A DNA stretch of 64,000 nt from Sorangium sp051521495 (GTDB lineage: Bacteria; Myxococcota_A; Polyangia; Polyangiales; Polyangiaceae), in NCBI RefSeq assembly GCF_051521495.1, contig NZ_CP150355.1, positions 10,664,001-10,728,000 of the forward strand, read 5' to 3'. Both the position numbers and the translations under genes were made by a program. This document shows positions 15,826 to 24,050 of the stretch, in pieces (the stretch's first letter is position 1; every line of letters starts with the position of its first letter). Below the pieces are notes generated by a model. It had not been told where the DNA came from and searched no databases. It saw nothing but the letters and a program-made list of their open reading frames with translations.

Positions 15826-16460
15826 AGGGCACCTCCAAGGGTCGATTCAGCGTGGAAGACGGTGGGCTTGAGCAGCTCGAACGCGGCCAGCTGCGCTTCC
15901 GTCAGGCCGAGCTCACGGGCGGCCGTGTAGGGGCTCTCGGGCACGAGATCGAGCTCGAAGGTGTCCTCGAAGAGCTCCGAGAGCCCCTCGTGCGCGCGCG
16001 GCGACTGGTTCCAGAACCGGACGACGCCGGCCTCCAGGTTCCAGGAGAGATCCACGACCTTCATCACCGGCATGAGCTGCGCGCGGAGCTTCCTCGACAC
16101 GACCGCCCGGAGCTCCTCCTTCTCGCGCCGCCCGAGCTTTTCACGCCCGCGCTTCGCGAGGTGCTCCCGCTCCGCCTCGGCGAAATGCGCCTTGAAGAGC
16201 GCCGATGGCACCTGCCAGCGATCGGTCCTGAGCCCGAGGTTGATGTACGAGTTGAAGAAGATCTTGCCGTGATCGAGCTCGCAGTCGAGCGGATTCTCGA
16301 TGGAGCACCACCCGGCGCGCTGCTCCGCGTCCTCCTCGACCGTGAGCGGCCGGAACGCGCGGAGCTGGATTCGCTCGACGAACTTGTCGCGGAACCCCTC
16401 GGGGAGCTCGCCGCGGACATAGAACTTCGAGAATGAGATGGATCCTTTGAGTGCGCCCAA
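15822..16460 (-). CDS. RdgC-like recombination-associated protein, short form
   Basis: 212 residues. The TTG at 16460 is preceded by AAAGGACG and gives the natural N-terminus MGALKGSISFSKFYV. RdgC-like features: RAFRPLTVEEDAEQRAGW near 38-55, the ENPL and FNSYINLGLR stretch, and EKEELRAVVSRKLRAQLMPVMKVVDLSW (about 125-150). The last of these aligns with the SLKDEVLHSLLPRAF region of E. coli RdgC. RdgC is a ring-forming DNA-binding protein that limits RecA action. Canonical RdgC has about 300 residues; here the module is divided between this gene and the overlapping downstream one. Confidence 0.7.
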   Translation of the reverse strand: MGALKGSISFSKFYVRGELPEGFRDKFVERIQLRAFRPLTVEEDAEQRAGWCSIENPLDCELDHGKIFFNSYINLGLRTDRWQVPSALFKAHFAEAEREHLAKRGREKLGRREKEELRAVVSRKLRAQLMPVMKVVDLSWNLEAGVVRFWNQSPRAHEGLSELFEDTFELDLVPESPYTAARELGLTEAQLAAFELLKPTVFHAESTLGGAL

Positions 16461-16599
16461 ATGATCGTCCTTTCGTCCCGTGAAGACGCAGGAGGTAGCC
16501 GAGCGGATCCGGGGGGTCAAAAAACCGGACGCGGCGCCGCCGTCATGGGCCGAAGCGCGGCGGCTCCGGCCGCCAGGCGGGCTGGGCAGGGAGGCGCGA

Positions 16600-17007
16600 T
16601 CAGAGCGGCTGGACGAGCGGCGGGCGCAGCCAGCGGCCCGAGAACGGGCCAGTGAGGTAAAAGCGGTAGTGAACGAAATAGGCCTGTTCGTCGGGCCCAC
16701 AGAAAACGACAGTAGATCGCAGGAAGCGGCCGAAGGCGTCGTCGCCGGGAACCGCGGACGGCCTGTGGCCGATGGCCGGCGCGGGCAACGCGGGGAAGCG
16801 GGGCGGCGCGCCCGCCGAGAACCCGCGCGGCAAATCGCACGGCGCGGGCGGGCCAGGCGCCCGCGCCTCGCGGCCGACCGGGTCCGGGGCGCCCGCCTCC
16901 TCGGTCGGAACCTCGGTGGCAGCGGCGACGCAACCCGCCGCGGCGCTCCCCGACGACGAGGAGAGGAGAACCAGCACACATAACCCGCCGCCGCTCGCCC
17001 TGGGCAC
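16600..17007 (-). CDS. Putative lipoprotein, unknown function
   Basis: 135 residues from a GTG at 17007 that has GGAGG about ten bases upstream. The N-terminus (LCVLVLLSSSSGSAAAGC) looks like a signal peptide with an AAGC lipobox. A low-complexity Pro/Ala/Gly linker follows, then a compact end containing STVVFCGPDEQAYFVHYRFYL. No family recognised. It lies upstream of the RdgC-like module on the same strand, separated by 139 bp. Confidence 0.5.
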   Translation of the reverse strand: MPRASGGGLCVLVLLSSSSGSAAAGCVAAATEVPTEEAGAPDPVGREARAPGPPAPCDLPRGFSAGAPPRFPALPAPAIGHRPSAVPGDDAFGRFLRSTVVFCGPDEQAYFVHYRFYLTGPFSGRWLRPPLVQPL

Positions 17008-17185
17008 CGTCCTGCCTCCGTCCGAGAAGCGCGAGGCCCGCGGAGCGCCGGCGGTCGTGGCCGGCACACCGCGCCTGCGCGAACGCCGGAGGAGCAACGG
17101 CGGTGCCGCGCCGCCCGCGCAGCAGGGGCGCACCGGGCGCGCTCGGGAGGAGCGACGGCGGCGGGCGCCCTCGTGGGACGGACGG

Positions 17186-18277
17186 TCAGACGTTGAAGAG
17201 GAAGTGCGCGACGTCGGCGTCCTGGAAGATGTACGTCTTGCCCTCGACGCGCAGCTTGCCGGCGGCGCGGATGGCGGCCTCGGTCCTGTGCTCGACGAGG
17301 TCGTCCACCTTGTAGACCTCCGCCCGGATGAAGCCCTTCTCGAAATCGCTGTGGATGACCCCCGCGGCCTGCGGCGCCGTGCACCCGACCGGGATCGTCC
17401 AGGCGCGGATCTCCTTGGGACCGGCCGTGTAGTAGCTCTGGAGGCCGAGGAGCCGATACGCCTCGCGCGCGAGCGTCGCGAGCGCTGGCTCCTTCATGCC
17501 GAGGCTCTCGAGCATCTCCTTGCGCTCGTCGGGCGCGAGCTCGTTCAGCTCCGCCTCGAGCTTGCTGCAGACCGGCACGACGCCGCTGCCCTCGGAGGCG
17601 GCGCGCTCGCGCACCTTCGCCGCGAGCGGGCCCGTGCCGCCGACGTCGGACTCGTCGACGTTCGCCACATAGAGGACCTTCTTCGCCGTGATGAGGCCGA
17701 ACGTCTTCACGACCTTCCGCTGCTCATCGTCGAAGGAGAGCCCGCGGACGGGCTTGCCGGCCTGGAGCGCCTCGAGGCACTTCTCCATGAGCGCGATCTT
17801 CGGGAGGAGCTCCTTGTCGCCCTTGGCCTGCTTCCGCGTGCGCTCCAGCATCCCCTCGAGGGAGCCGAGGTCGGCCAGCATCAGCTCCGTCTCGATGGTG
17901 TCGATGTCGCGGAGCGGGTCGACCCCGCCGTCGACGTGCACGACGTCCGCGAGCGTGAAGCAGCGGACCACGTGGAGGATGGCATCGACCTCGCGGATAT
18001 GACTCAGGAATTTGTTCCCGAGCCCCTCGCCCGTGCTCGCGCCGCGCACGAGCCCGGCGATGTCGACCACCTGCACCATGGCGGGGATGATCTTCTCGGT
18101 CTTGATGTACTTCGCGAGCGTCGTGAGCCGGTCGTCAGGGACAGGGACGGCACCGACGTTGGGCTCGATCGTGCAGAAGGGGTAATTCTGCGCCTCGGCC
18201 TTGGCGGCCGTCAGCGCGTTGAACAGGGTGCTCTTGCCCACGTTGGGCAGTCCGACGATGCCAACCTCGACGCTCAT
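17186..18277 (-). CDS. ychF: Obg-family P-loop ATPase YchF
   Basis: 363 residues. G1 motif GLPNVGKS (9-16), G3 DIAGLVRGAS, and NVDES in the G4 position instead of NKxD, which explains the ATP preference of this family. The C-terminal TGS domain includes IHSDFEKGFIRAEVYK. YchF is a universally conserved ribosome-associated ATPase linked to oxidative-stress response. The start at 18277 gives MSVEVGIVGLP; upstream in-frame sequence is unrelated. It is a stand-alone gene here. Peptidyl-tRNA hydrolase, its frequent neighbour elsewhere, is not present. Confidence 0.96.
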   Translation of the reverse strand: MSVEVGIVGLPNVGKSTLFNALTAAKAEAQNYPFCTIEPNVGAVPVPDDRLTTLAKYIKTEKIIPAMVQVVDIAGLVRGASTGEGLGNKFLSHIREVDAILHVVRCFTLADVVHVDGGVDPLRDIDTIETELMLADLGSLEGMLERTRKQAKGDKELLPKIALMEKCLEALQAGKPVRGLSFDDEQRKVVKTFGLITAKKVLYVANVDESDVGGTGPLAAKVRERAASEGSGVVPVCSKLEAELNELAPDERKEMLESLGMKEPALATLAREAYRLLGLQSYYTAGPKEIRAWTIPVGCTAPQAAGVIHSDFEKGFIRAEVYKVDDLVEHRTEAAIRAAGKLRVEGKTYIFQDADVAHFLFNV

Positions 18278-18371
18278 GGCGCGCACGTCTAGCACAGGCA
18301 GGGTCGCGCGGCCCGGCCCCGCGGCAGGACCGCCCCCAGCGAGATTCCCGGTTTGCCCGCGCCGCCGTCCG

Positions 18372-19355
18372 TCAGCGCCGCGCGCGACCCGGCGCGCGGA
18401 GGGCGCCGGCGAGGTGGTCGACGAACGCGCGCACCCGCGCGGGCAGGAAGCGCGACGGGAGGTACATCGCGACGACCCGGCGGCGCACCGGCAGCCACCC
18501 GGCGAGCACCTCGCGCAGCCGGCCCGCGGCAACGTCGGGCGCGGCGAGGTACGCCGGCAGCTCGGCCAGGCCGAGGCCGGCGCGCGCCGCCTCGAGCACC
18601 GCGAGGACGCTGTCGCTCGAGAAGACCGCGGGCACCCTCGCCGTCGCCTCGGCGCCGCCGGGCTCGACGAGGCGAAAGCCGACGTGCGACGCGCCGCCCG
18701 CGCCGTAGCGGAGCCCGGCGTGCGACCCGAGCTCCGCCGCGTCGCGCGGCGCGCGGTGGCGGCGGAGGTAGCCCGGGCTCGCGTAGAGCCCGCGCCGGTC
18801 GTCCTCGAGCGGCCGCGCGACGAGCTCGGCGGGGAGCTCGGAGACCATGCGCACCGCGACGTCGATGCGCTCCTCGACCAGATCGGCGAGCCGATCGTCG
18901 CAGCGGAGATCCACGGTGACGCCCGGGTGCTCGGCCTGGAAGCGCGCGCAGAGCGGGGCGACGCGGCACGCGCCGTAGACCGCCGGCGCCGCGACGCGCA
19001 GCGGGCCGCGCACCGCCTTGTCGCGCGCGGCGATGTCGCGCTCGAGCGACTCGACGTCGGCGAGGAGCTGCCGGCCGCGCGCGACGTACGCCTCGCCGAG
19101 ATCGGTCAGCGAGACCCGGCGCGTCGTGCGCTGCACGAGCTGCACGCCGAGCCGGGCCTCCGCGCGGGAGACGGCCTTGCTCACCGCCGACGGCGTGAGC
19201 CCGAGCCGCTCCGCCGCCGCGGAGAACGAGCGCAGATCCGCGATCGCGACCAGGAGCCGCAGCGCGTGCGCGGCCTCGGACGGGTCGATCGATGAACGGA
19301 TTTCATGAATCCTCGATTTCACGCGTCGATTGTATGCTCCATCATTCGGAATCAC
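18372..19355 (-). CDS. LysR-family transcriptional regulator
   Basis: 327 residues from a GTG at 19355 preceded by GAGGG. The HTH only begins about 30 residues in (SFSAAAERLGLTPSAVSKAVSRAEARLGV), so the start may be later. The effector-binding domain follows (GPLRVAAPAVYGACRVAPL, then VDLRCDDRLADLVEERIDVAVRM). This is the CrgA/PA-type LysR subgroup, with RTTRRVSLTDLGEAY as linker. No divergent target gene is adjacent: YchF and the aminotransferase are on the same strand. The regulated gene is therefore unknown. Confidence 0.88.
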   Translation of the reverse strand: MIPNDGAYNRRVKSRIHEIRSSIDPSEAAHALRLLVAIADLRSFSAAAERLGLTPSAVSKAVSRAEARLGVQLVQRTTRRVSLTDLGEAYVARGRQLLADVESLERDIAARDKAVRGPLRVAAPAVYGACRVAPLCARFQAEHPGVTVDLRCDDRLADLVEERIDVAVRMVSELPAELVARPLEDDRRGLYASPGYLRRHRAPRDAAELGSHAGLRYGAGGASHVGFRLVEPGGAEATARVPAVFSSDSVLAVLEAARAGLGLAELPAYLAAPDVAAGRLREVLAGWLPVRRRVVAMYLPSRFLPARVRAFVDHLAGALRAPGRARR

Positions 19356-19376
19356 CCTCGGTGGGTGACGCGCCCC

Positions 19377-20501
19377 TCAGGCCCCGGACAGGAACGAGCG
19401 GACAGCGGACGCCACGCGAGCGACCTCCTCGCTCGTGAGCTCGGGGAAGATGGGGAGCGCGAGCGTCGCGCGCGCGGCCGACTCCGAGACGGGGAGAGCG
19501 CCGGCCGGCGGGCCGAGCGCCGCAAAGCAGGGCTGGAGGTGGAGCGGCGCTGGATAGTAGACCTCGGTGCCGATGCCCCGCTCGGCGAGGGAGCTCCGCA
19601 ATGGATCGCGCAGCGACGCGTCTTCGAGGCGGATGATGTACTGATTGACGCTGTGCCCGGCGGCGCCGGTGTCGGGCAACGACAGGGGCAGGCCCGCCCC
19701 GCCGAGCAGCGCGGCGTACCGCGCGGCGTGCTCGCGCCGCCGCTCGAGGAGCGCGCCGAGCCGCGGGAGCTTGCGCCGGAGGAGCGCCGCCTGGAGCGCG
19801 TCGAGCCGGAAGTTGCCGCCGACGCGGGTGTGGTGGTGCTTCCTCCGCGCGCCCTGCGCCCTCAGCGACCGGATGCGCTCAGCGAGCTCGTCGTCGTCGG
19901 TGGTCACGAGCCCGCCGTCGCCGAAGCCGCCGAGGTTCTTGGTCGGGAAGAAGGAGAAGCACCCCATGAGGCCGAGCGCGCCCGCGCGACGGCCGGCGCG
20001 CTCGGCGCCGAAGGCCTGGGCCGCGTCCTCGATGACCGGCAGGCCGCGGCCGCCCGCGATCGCGAGGAGCTCCTCCATGGGCGCGCAGCCGCCGAAGAGG
20101 TGGACGGCGATGATCGCTCGGGTGCGCTCCGTGAGGGCGCGCGCCGCGGCGTCAGGATCGAGGTTGAAGGAGCCAGGGAGCACGTCCGCGAAGACCGGCG
20201 TGGCGCCGGTGCGATGGATGGCGCCCGCGGTCGCGAAGAACGTGTACGCGGGGCACACGACCTCATCACCCGCGCCGATGCCGAGCGCCATGAGCGCGAC
20301 GAGCAGCGCGTCCGTGCCGGAAGAGACGCCGATCGCGTGCCGGACGCCGAGGTAAGCGGCGCACTCCGACTCGAAGGCATCGACCTCCGGACCGAGGATG
20401 TAATGGCCGCTCCGGAGGACCGACTGGAACACGGCGGAGAGCTCGTCCTGCATGGCGAGATCGCCGCGGGCACGGTCGAAGAAAGGGACGGGCGGCGTCA
20501 T
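19377..20501 (-). CDS. DegT/DnrJ/EryC1/StrS sugar aminotransferase (WbpE-like)
   Basis: 374 residues; PLP-dependent enzyme that aminates a keto-nucleotide sugar. It has the family N-terminus VPFFDRARGD, the VSSGTDALLVALMALGIGAGDEV motif, PVIEDAAQAFGA, and the PLP lysine in SFFPTKNLGGFGDGG. It overlaps the acetyltransferase gene by four bases (ATGA). That pairing with a WbpD-type enzyme suggests formation of a 3-acetamido sugar, as in the UDP-Glc(2NAc3N)A route where WbpE and WbpD act in sequence. No WbpB dehydrogenase is adjacent, so the pathway assignment is tentative. Confidence 0.88.
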   Translation of the reverse strand: MTPPVPFFDRARGDLAMQDELSAVFQSVLRSGHYILGPEVDAFESECAAYLGVRHAIGVSSGTDALLVALMALGIGAGDEVVCPAYTFFATAGAIHRTGATPVFADVLPGSFNLDPDAAARALTERTRAIIAVHLFGGCAPMEELLAIAGGRGLPVIEDAAQAFGAERAGRRAGALGLMGCFSFFPTKNLGGFGDGGLVTTDDDELAERIRSLRAQGARRKHHHTRVGGNFRLDALQAALLRRKLPRLGALLERRREHAARYAALLGGAGLPLSLPDTGAAGHSVNQYIIRLEDASLRDPLRSSLAERGIGTEVYYPAPLHLQPCFAALGPPAGALPVSESAARATLALPIFPELTSEEVARVASAVRSFLSGA

Positions 20502-21172
20502 TCGTCGGTGTCCTCCGCGGGAGGGCGATCGCGGTAATGCAGCGTGGCCGCGGCGCGGGGTGCCGCCAGCGGCGCGCCCTCGTCGAGGTCGAGACAGCGG
20601 ACGACGTCGCCGCGGCGCTCGTAGCGATAGCCGCTCTCGGGGCAGCGCATGAGGCCGTCGCGCGAGGCGACGAGCTTGTGACCGTGGCGGCTCATCCAGC
20701 CGGTACGCCGGGCCGGCACGCCGGTGACGAGCGCATAGTCGGGCACGTCGCGGGTGACGACCGCGCCTGCGCCGACGAACGCGTGGCGCCCTACCGTGAC
20801 GCCGCAGACGACGGTGGCATTGGCGCCCACGGTGGCGCCGCGGCGGATGAGCGTCCTGTCGAGGAACGCGCGGCGGTCGATCGGCGCGCGCGGGTTGACG
20901 ACGTTGGTGAGGACCGCGGACGGGCCGAGGAACACGTCGTCCTCGACCAGGGTGCCGTCGTAGAGGGACACGTTGTTCTGGATCCGAACGCCATCGCCGA
21001 TGACGACGGAACCCGCCACGAAGACGTTCTGCCCGAGGACGCAGGCGCGGCCGATCCGCGCGCCCGCCGAGACATGGCAGAAGTGCCACACCTTCGTCCC
21101 CTCGCCGATGTCGCAGGGCTCGTCGATGCACGCCGACGCGTGCGCGAAGTACGGCCTCGCGCGCTCGCTCAT
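20498..21172 (-). CDS. Left-handed beta-helix N-acetyltransferase (WbpD/WlbB-like)
   Basis: 224 residues. Hexapeptide repeats run from about 15 to 155 (IGEGTKVWHFCHVSAGARIG, then VGANATVVCGVTVGRHAFVGAGAVVT). They include a catalytic-type His in WHFCHV and the ending VPDYALVTGVPARRTGWMSRHG, typical of 3-amino-sugar N-acetyltransferases. A tail of about 50 residues contains MRCPESGYRYERRGDVVRC. The gene is coupled by ATGA overlaps to the aminotransferase after it and the GT-C gene before it, indicating one transcript. It probably acetylates the amine made by the aminotransferase. Confidence 0.85.
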   Translation of the reverse strand: MSERARPYFAHASACIDEPCDIGEGTKVWHFCHVSAGARIGRACVLGQNVFVAGSVVIGDGVRIQNNVSLYDGTLVEDDVFLGPSAVLTNVVNPRAPIDRRAFLDRTLIRRGATVGANATVVCGVTVGRHAFVGAGAVVTRDVPDYALVTGVPARRTGWMSRHGHKLVASRDGLMRCPESGYRYERRGDVVRCLDLDEGAPLAAPRAAATLHYRDRPPAEDTDE

Positions 21173-22821
21173 GGCGCCCTTTCCGCGGGATGCGCAGGGC
21201 GCCCGGAGCCGCCCTCGGGCAAGGCCGCCGGCGCGCCGCCCGCCGGAGGCGCCGCCCAGATCCCCCAGGCGCCGCGCGTCGCGAGCGGCGGGCCGGCAAA
21301 GGCGATGACGGGGGGCCGGACGCGCCCGATGAGGTAGGCGACGCCCAGACCGGAGGCGCGGCGCGCCAGCAGGGCGGGATCCTCGAAGCTCGAGCGGACC
21401 GGCGGATCACGGGGATCGATCGAGCGATCCGGGAGCGCCACGTCGGGGCGACCCAGGGCGGCGAGCGCCGCGAGGTGGCCATAGTCGACGACCTCGAGGA
21501 GGAGGGGCGCGGAAGGAGGCGTGAGCTCCGCGGCGGCGCGGCCGATGGCGACCTCGTCCGCCCGCGGATTGAAGTGCTCGCGGCGCAGGTGGGGCCGGAA
21601 CAAGACGCCGAGGGCGAGCACCACCAGCAGCGCGCCGCCGAGCGCGCGCCGCGCCCCGGCCGAGGCGCCTCGGAAGGCGCGCGCGGAGAGATCCCCGACG
21701 GCGAGGGCGAGCAGGAGCAGCGCGAAGAGCGTCGCGCGCTCGGGGTGGTGCGTGGGCGCGCCGTCGCGCACGAGGGCGAGCGAGAGCGCCGCGATCTGGA
21801 AGGCGGCGACGGCGCCTGGGAGCGCGTACGGACGGGCCGCGCGGAGGAGCGGCGGGAGCGGGGGCGCTGCCCCGGGCGCAGCGCCGCGGCGCAAACGCCG
21901 CGCGACGAGGGCGAGGGCGATGGGCCACAGGAAGAGCTCCGGCTCCTCGCGCATCATCGCGGCGGGGTACGCGAAGAGCCGCAGCAGGGTGCCGTCGCCG
22001 CTCGGGCCGATCGCGCTGCGGTACGAGGCGACGCGGGCCAGGAAGTGCAGCGCGTCGCCGTGGGCGACGCGGTTCCAGGCGATCCACGCGGCGGGTCCGG
22101 CGAGCGCGGCGAGCGCGGCGAGCGCGAGCTTCACCTGCGCGCCGCGGCCCTGGCCGAGGCGGACGGCTGCGAGCAGCGCCATCGCCGCGAAGACGGCGGC
22201 GACGGACCAAGGCTCGTAACGGGAGAGCGTCGCGAGCACGAGCGCGAATGCGCCGAGGAGGGCGCGCCGTGCCGGCGGCGCAGGCCCGGCCGGCGGCGTG
22301 ACGAGCGACGCCACCGCGAACAGCGAGAGGGCCGCGGTCGGCAGCTCGGGGACCGTCGCCACGCCGAGGCAAGCGCTCCACGGAAAGGCGCCGGCGAGCA
22401 GCGCGCCGGCGAGCGCGGCGCGGCGGTCGCCCGTGATCCAGCGGGCGGAGACGTGGACGAGCGCGGCCGAGGCGAGGCCAAGGGCGAAGGCGATGACGCG
22501 GGCGACCTCGAGGGTCGGCGCGAAGACGCGGAACAGCGCGCCGTTGAGCCAGAAAGGGACAGGGAGCCAGCTCGTCCCGGTCGGGTCGAGCTGGGGCGCG
22601 TGAGCCCACGCCTGCGCGAGGACCACGCGCGCGAAGTCGTCGTCGCTCACCGCCCGGAAGCCGAGCGCGAGGGCCAACGCGGAAACAGCTGCCTTGACGA
22701 GGGCGACGAGCGCAACGTCGCGCGCGAGAGGGCTGGCGACGGCCGATGCCCCCTCCACGGACGACCCCGCGTCGAGCGCCCCGCCCGCTTCCCTCCCCGG
22801 CGCGGGGGCGGGCCGTAGCAC
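21169..22821 (-). CDS. GT-C type integral membrane protein (glycosyltransferase 39-like)
   Basis: 550 residues with about ten membrane segments. The first periplasmic loop contains SDDDFARVVLAQAWAHAPQLDPTGTSWLPVPFW, an acidic pair plus aromatic residues in the position where ArnT/PMT-type transferases have their DE or DD motif. The C-terminal quarter is soluble and probably periplasmic. It would move a sugar from a polyprenyl carrier to an acceptor. It is six bases after secG and overlaps the acetyltransferase by four, so it is within the leftward operon. The acceptor is unknown. Confidence 0.7.
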   Translation of the reverse strand: MLRPAPAPGREAGGALDAGSSVEGASAVASPLARDVALVALVKAAVSALALALGFRAVSDDDFARVVLAQAWAHAPQLDPTGTSWLPVPFWLNGALFRVFAPTLEVARVIAFALGLASAALVHVSARWITGDRRAALAGALLAGAFPWSACLGVATVPELPTAALSLFAVASLVTPPAGPAPPARRALLGAFALVLATLSRYEPWSVAAVFAAMALLAAVRLGQGRGAQVKLALAALAALAGPAAWIAWNRVAHGDALHFLARVASYRSAIGPSGDGTLLRLFAYPAAMMREEPELFLWPIALALVARRLRRGAAPGAAPPLPPLLRAARPYALPGAVAAFQIAALSLALVRDGAPTHHPERATLFALLLLALAVGDLSARAFRGASAGARRALGGALLVVLALGVLFRPHLRREHFNPRADEVAIGRAAAELTPPSAPLLLEVVDYGHLAALAALGRPDVALPDRSIDPRDPPVRSSFEDPALLARRASGLGVAYLIGRVRPPVIAFAGPPLATRGAWGIWAAPPAGGAPAALPEGGSGRPAHPAERAP

Positions 22822-22827
22822 GCGAGC

Positions 22828-23100
22828 CTACTTCTCCTGGGACTTCTCGAACTCGCGCAGCTCGCGGTCGCCCGCCGACGAGAGGTAGGCAAGCGAAACG
22901 CTCGTCGCCATGAAGACGGCGGCGCAGACGGCCGTGAGGCGGGTCATGAAGTTGCCCGCGCCGCGGCCGCCGAACACCTGCGCCGTCGCGCCGCCCATGG
23001 CCGAGCCCATCCCGCCCCCGCGGCCCTGCTGAAGGAGCACGACGAGGATCAGGAACAGGCAGACGAACACGTGCACGATGTTGAGGAGCGTGTGAAGCAT
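22828..23100 (-). CDS. secG: Preprotein translocase subunit SecG
   Basis: 90 residues. Two membrane segments (residues 4-24 and about 53-73) surround the conserved LLQQGRGGGMGSAMGG loop. SecG supports SecYEG-mediated export. Its position after tpiA, as in many bacteria, strengthens the call. The 107-bp gap to tpiA holds a 9-bp hairpin. Confidence 0.93.
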   Translation of the reverse strand: MLHTLLNIVHVFVCLFLILVVLLQQGRGGGMGSAMGGATAQVFGGRGAGNFMTRLTAVCAAVFMATSVSLAYLSSAGDRELREFEKSQEK

Positions 23101-23174
23101 CGGCGTCTTTCTGCTGGGTGAATCTGGCCCGCGCGAGGGGGCCCAGGGGGCAAGGGGGCGGCAGGGCAGGCCGG

Positions 23175-23198
23175 CGCTCCCGTGGCGAGACGGGAGCG
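23175..23198 (-). promoter_or_regulatory. Hairpin in the tpiA-secG gap
   Basis: CGCTCCCGT (23175-23183) and ACGGGAGCG (23190-23198) form a 9-bp stem with a six-base loop, 9 bases after the tpiA stop. It may be a partial terminator or an RNA-processing/stability element that sets secG expression apart from the glycolytic genes. No U-tract. Confidence 0.35.
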
Positions 23199-23207
23199 GC
23201 CCGCGAT

Positions 23208-24050
23208 CTACCCCTGTTCTGCGCGCTCCGCCAGTCGGTGCGCGGCCTCGACGATCTTGGCGAAGCCGGCGGCGTCGAGCGAAGCCCCGCCGACGAGCGC
23301 GCCGTCGATGTCGTCCTGGGCGAGCAGCGCCTCGGCGTTGTCGGCCTTGACGCTGCCGCCGTAGAGGATGCGCGTGACGCCCGCGAGGTCCTCCGAGGCC
23401 TTCGCGAGCAGGCCGCGGATGAACGCGTGCACCTCCTGGGCGTCCTCGGCGCGCGCGACCTTGCCCGTCCCGATCGCCCAGACCGGCTCGTAGGCGATGA
23501 CGCCGAAGCCGGGCTGCTTCGCGAGCTCGTCGAGGACGGCGCGCACCTGGCGCTCGACCACGGCGAGCGTCTCGCCCGCCTCGCGCTGCTCGAGCGTCTC
23601 GCCGACGCAGACGATGGGGCGCAGCTCGGCGGCCATCGCCGAGGCGACCTTCCGGGCGACCGACTCGTCGGTCTCGGCGAACAGCTGCCGCCGCTCGCTG
23701 TGCCCGAGGATCACCCAGGTCGCGCCCGCGTCCTTGAGCATGCCCGAGGAGATCTCGCCGGTGAACGCCCCGGAGACCTCGGCGCTCATGTTCTGCGCGG
23801 CGATGCCGACCTCGCTCTTCGCCTCCGCGAGCTCGTGAGCCACGGCGGCGATCGCGGTGAATGGCGGAGCGACCACCACCTCGGCCCGGGTGAGCTCGCG
23901 TGTCGCCTTGGCGACGGACGCCGAGAGAGGACATGCGTCCTGACCCCCGGCGTTCATCTTCCAGTTGCCGGCGATGAGCGGACGACGCGAGGCCACCCGC
24001 GGGGCGGCGCCCGCCTCCCCGGGCGCACCCCCATCGTTCACGGGCTTCAC
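23208..24050 (-). CDS. tpiA: Triosephosphate isomerase
   Basis: 280 residues from a GTG at 24050 that overlaps the pgk stop (GTGA); a second GTG at 24041 is also possible. The N-terminal 20 residues are extra, then RRPLIAGNWKMN supplies the catalytic Lys. The electrophilic His is in WVILGHSERR and the catalytic Glu in AYEPVWAIGTG. ILYGGSVKADNAEALLAQDDIDGALVGGASL is the phosphate-binding end. It interconverts dihydroxyacetone phosphate and glyceraldehyde-3-phosphate. Third gene of the gap-pgk-tpiA-secG run. Confidence 0.96.
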   Translation of the reverse strand: MKPVNDGGAPGEAGAAPRVASRRPLIAGNWKMNAGGQDACPLSASVAKATRELTRAEVVVAPPFTAIAAVAHELAEAKSEVGIAAQNMSAEVSGAFTGEISSGMLKDAGATWVILGHSERRQLFAETDESVARKVASAMAAELRPIVCVGETLEQREAGETLAVVERQVRAVLDELAKQPGFGVIAYEPVWAIGTGKVARAEDAQEVHAFIRGLLAKASEDLAGVTRILYGGSVKADNAEALLAQDDIDGALVGGASLDAAGFAKIVEAAHRLAERAEQG

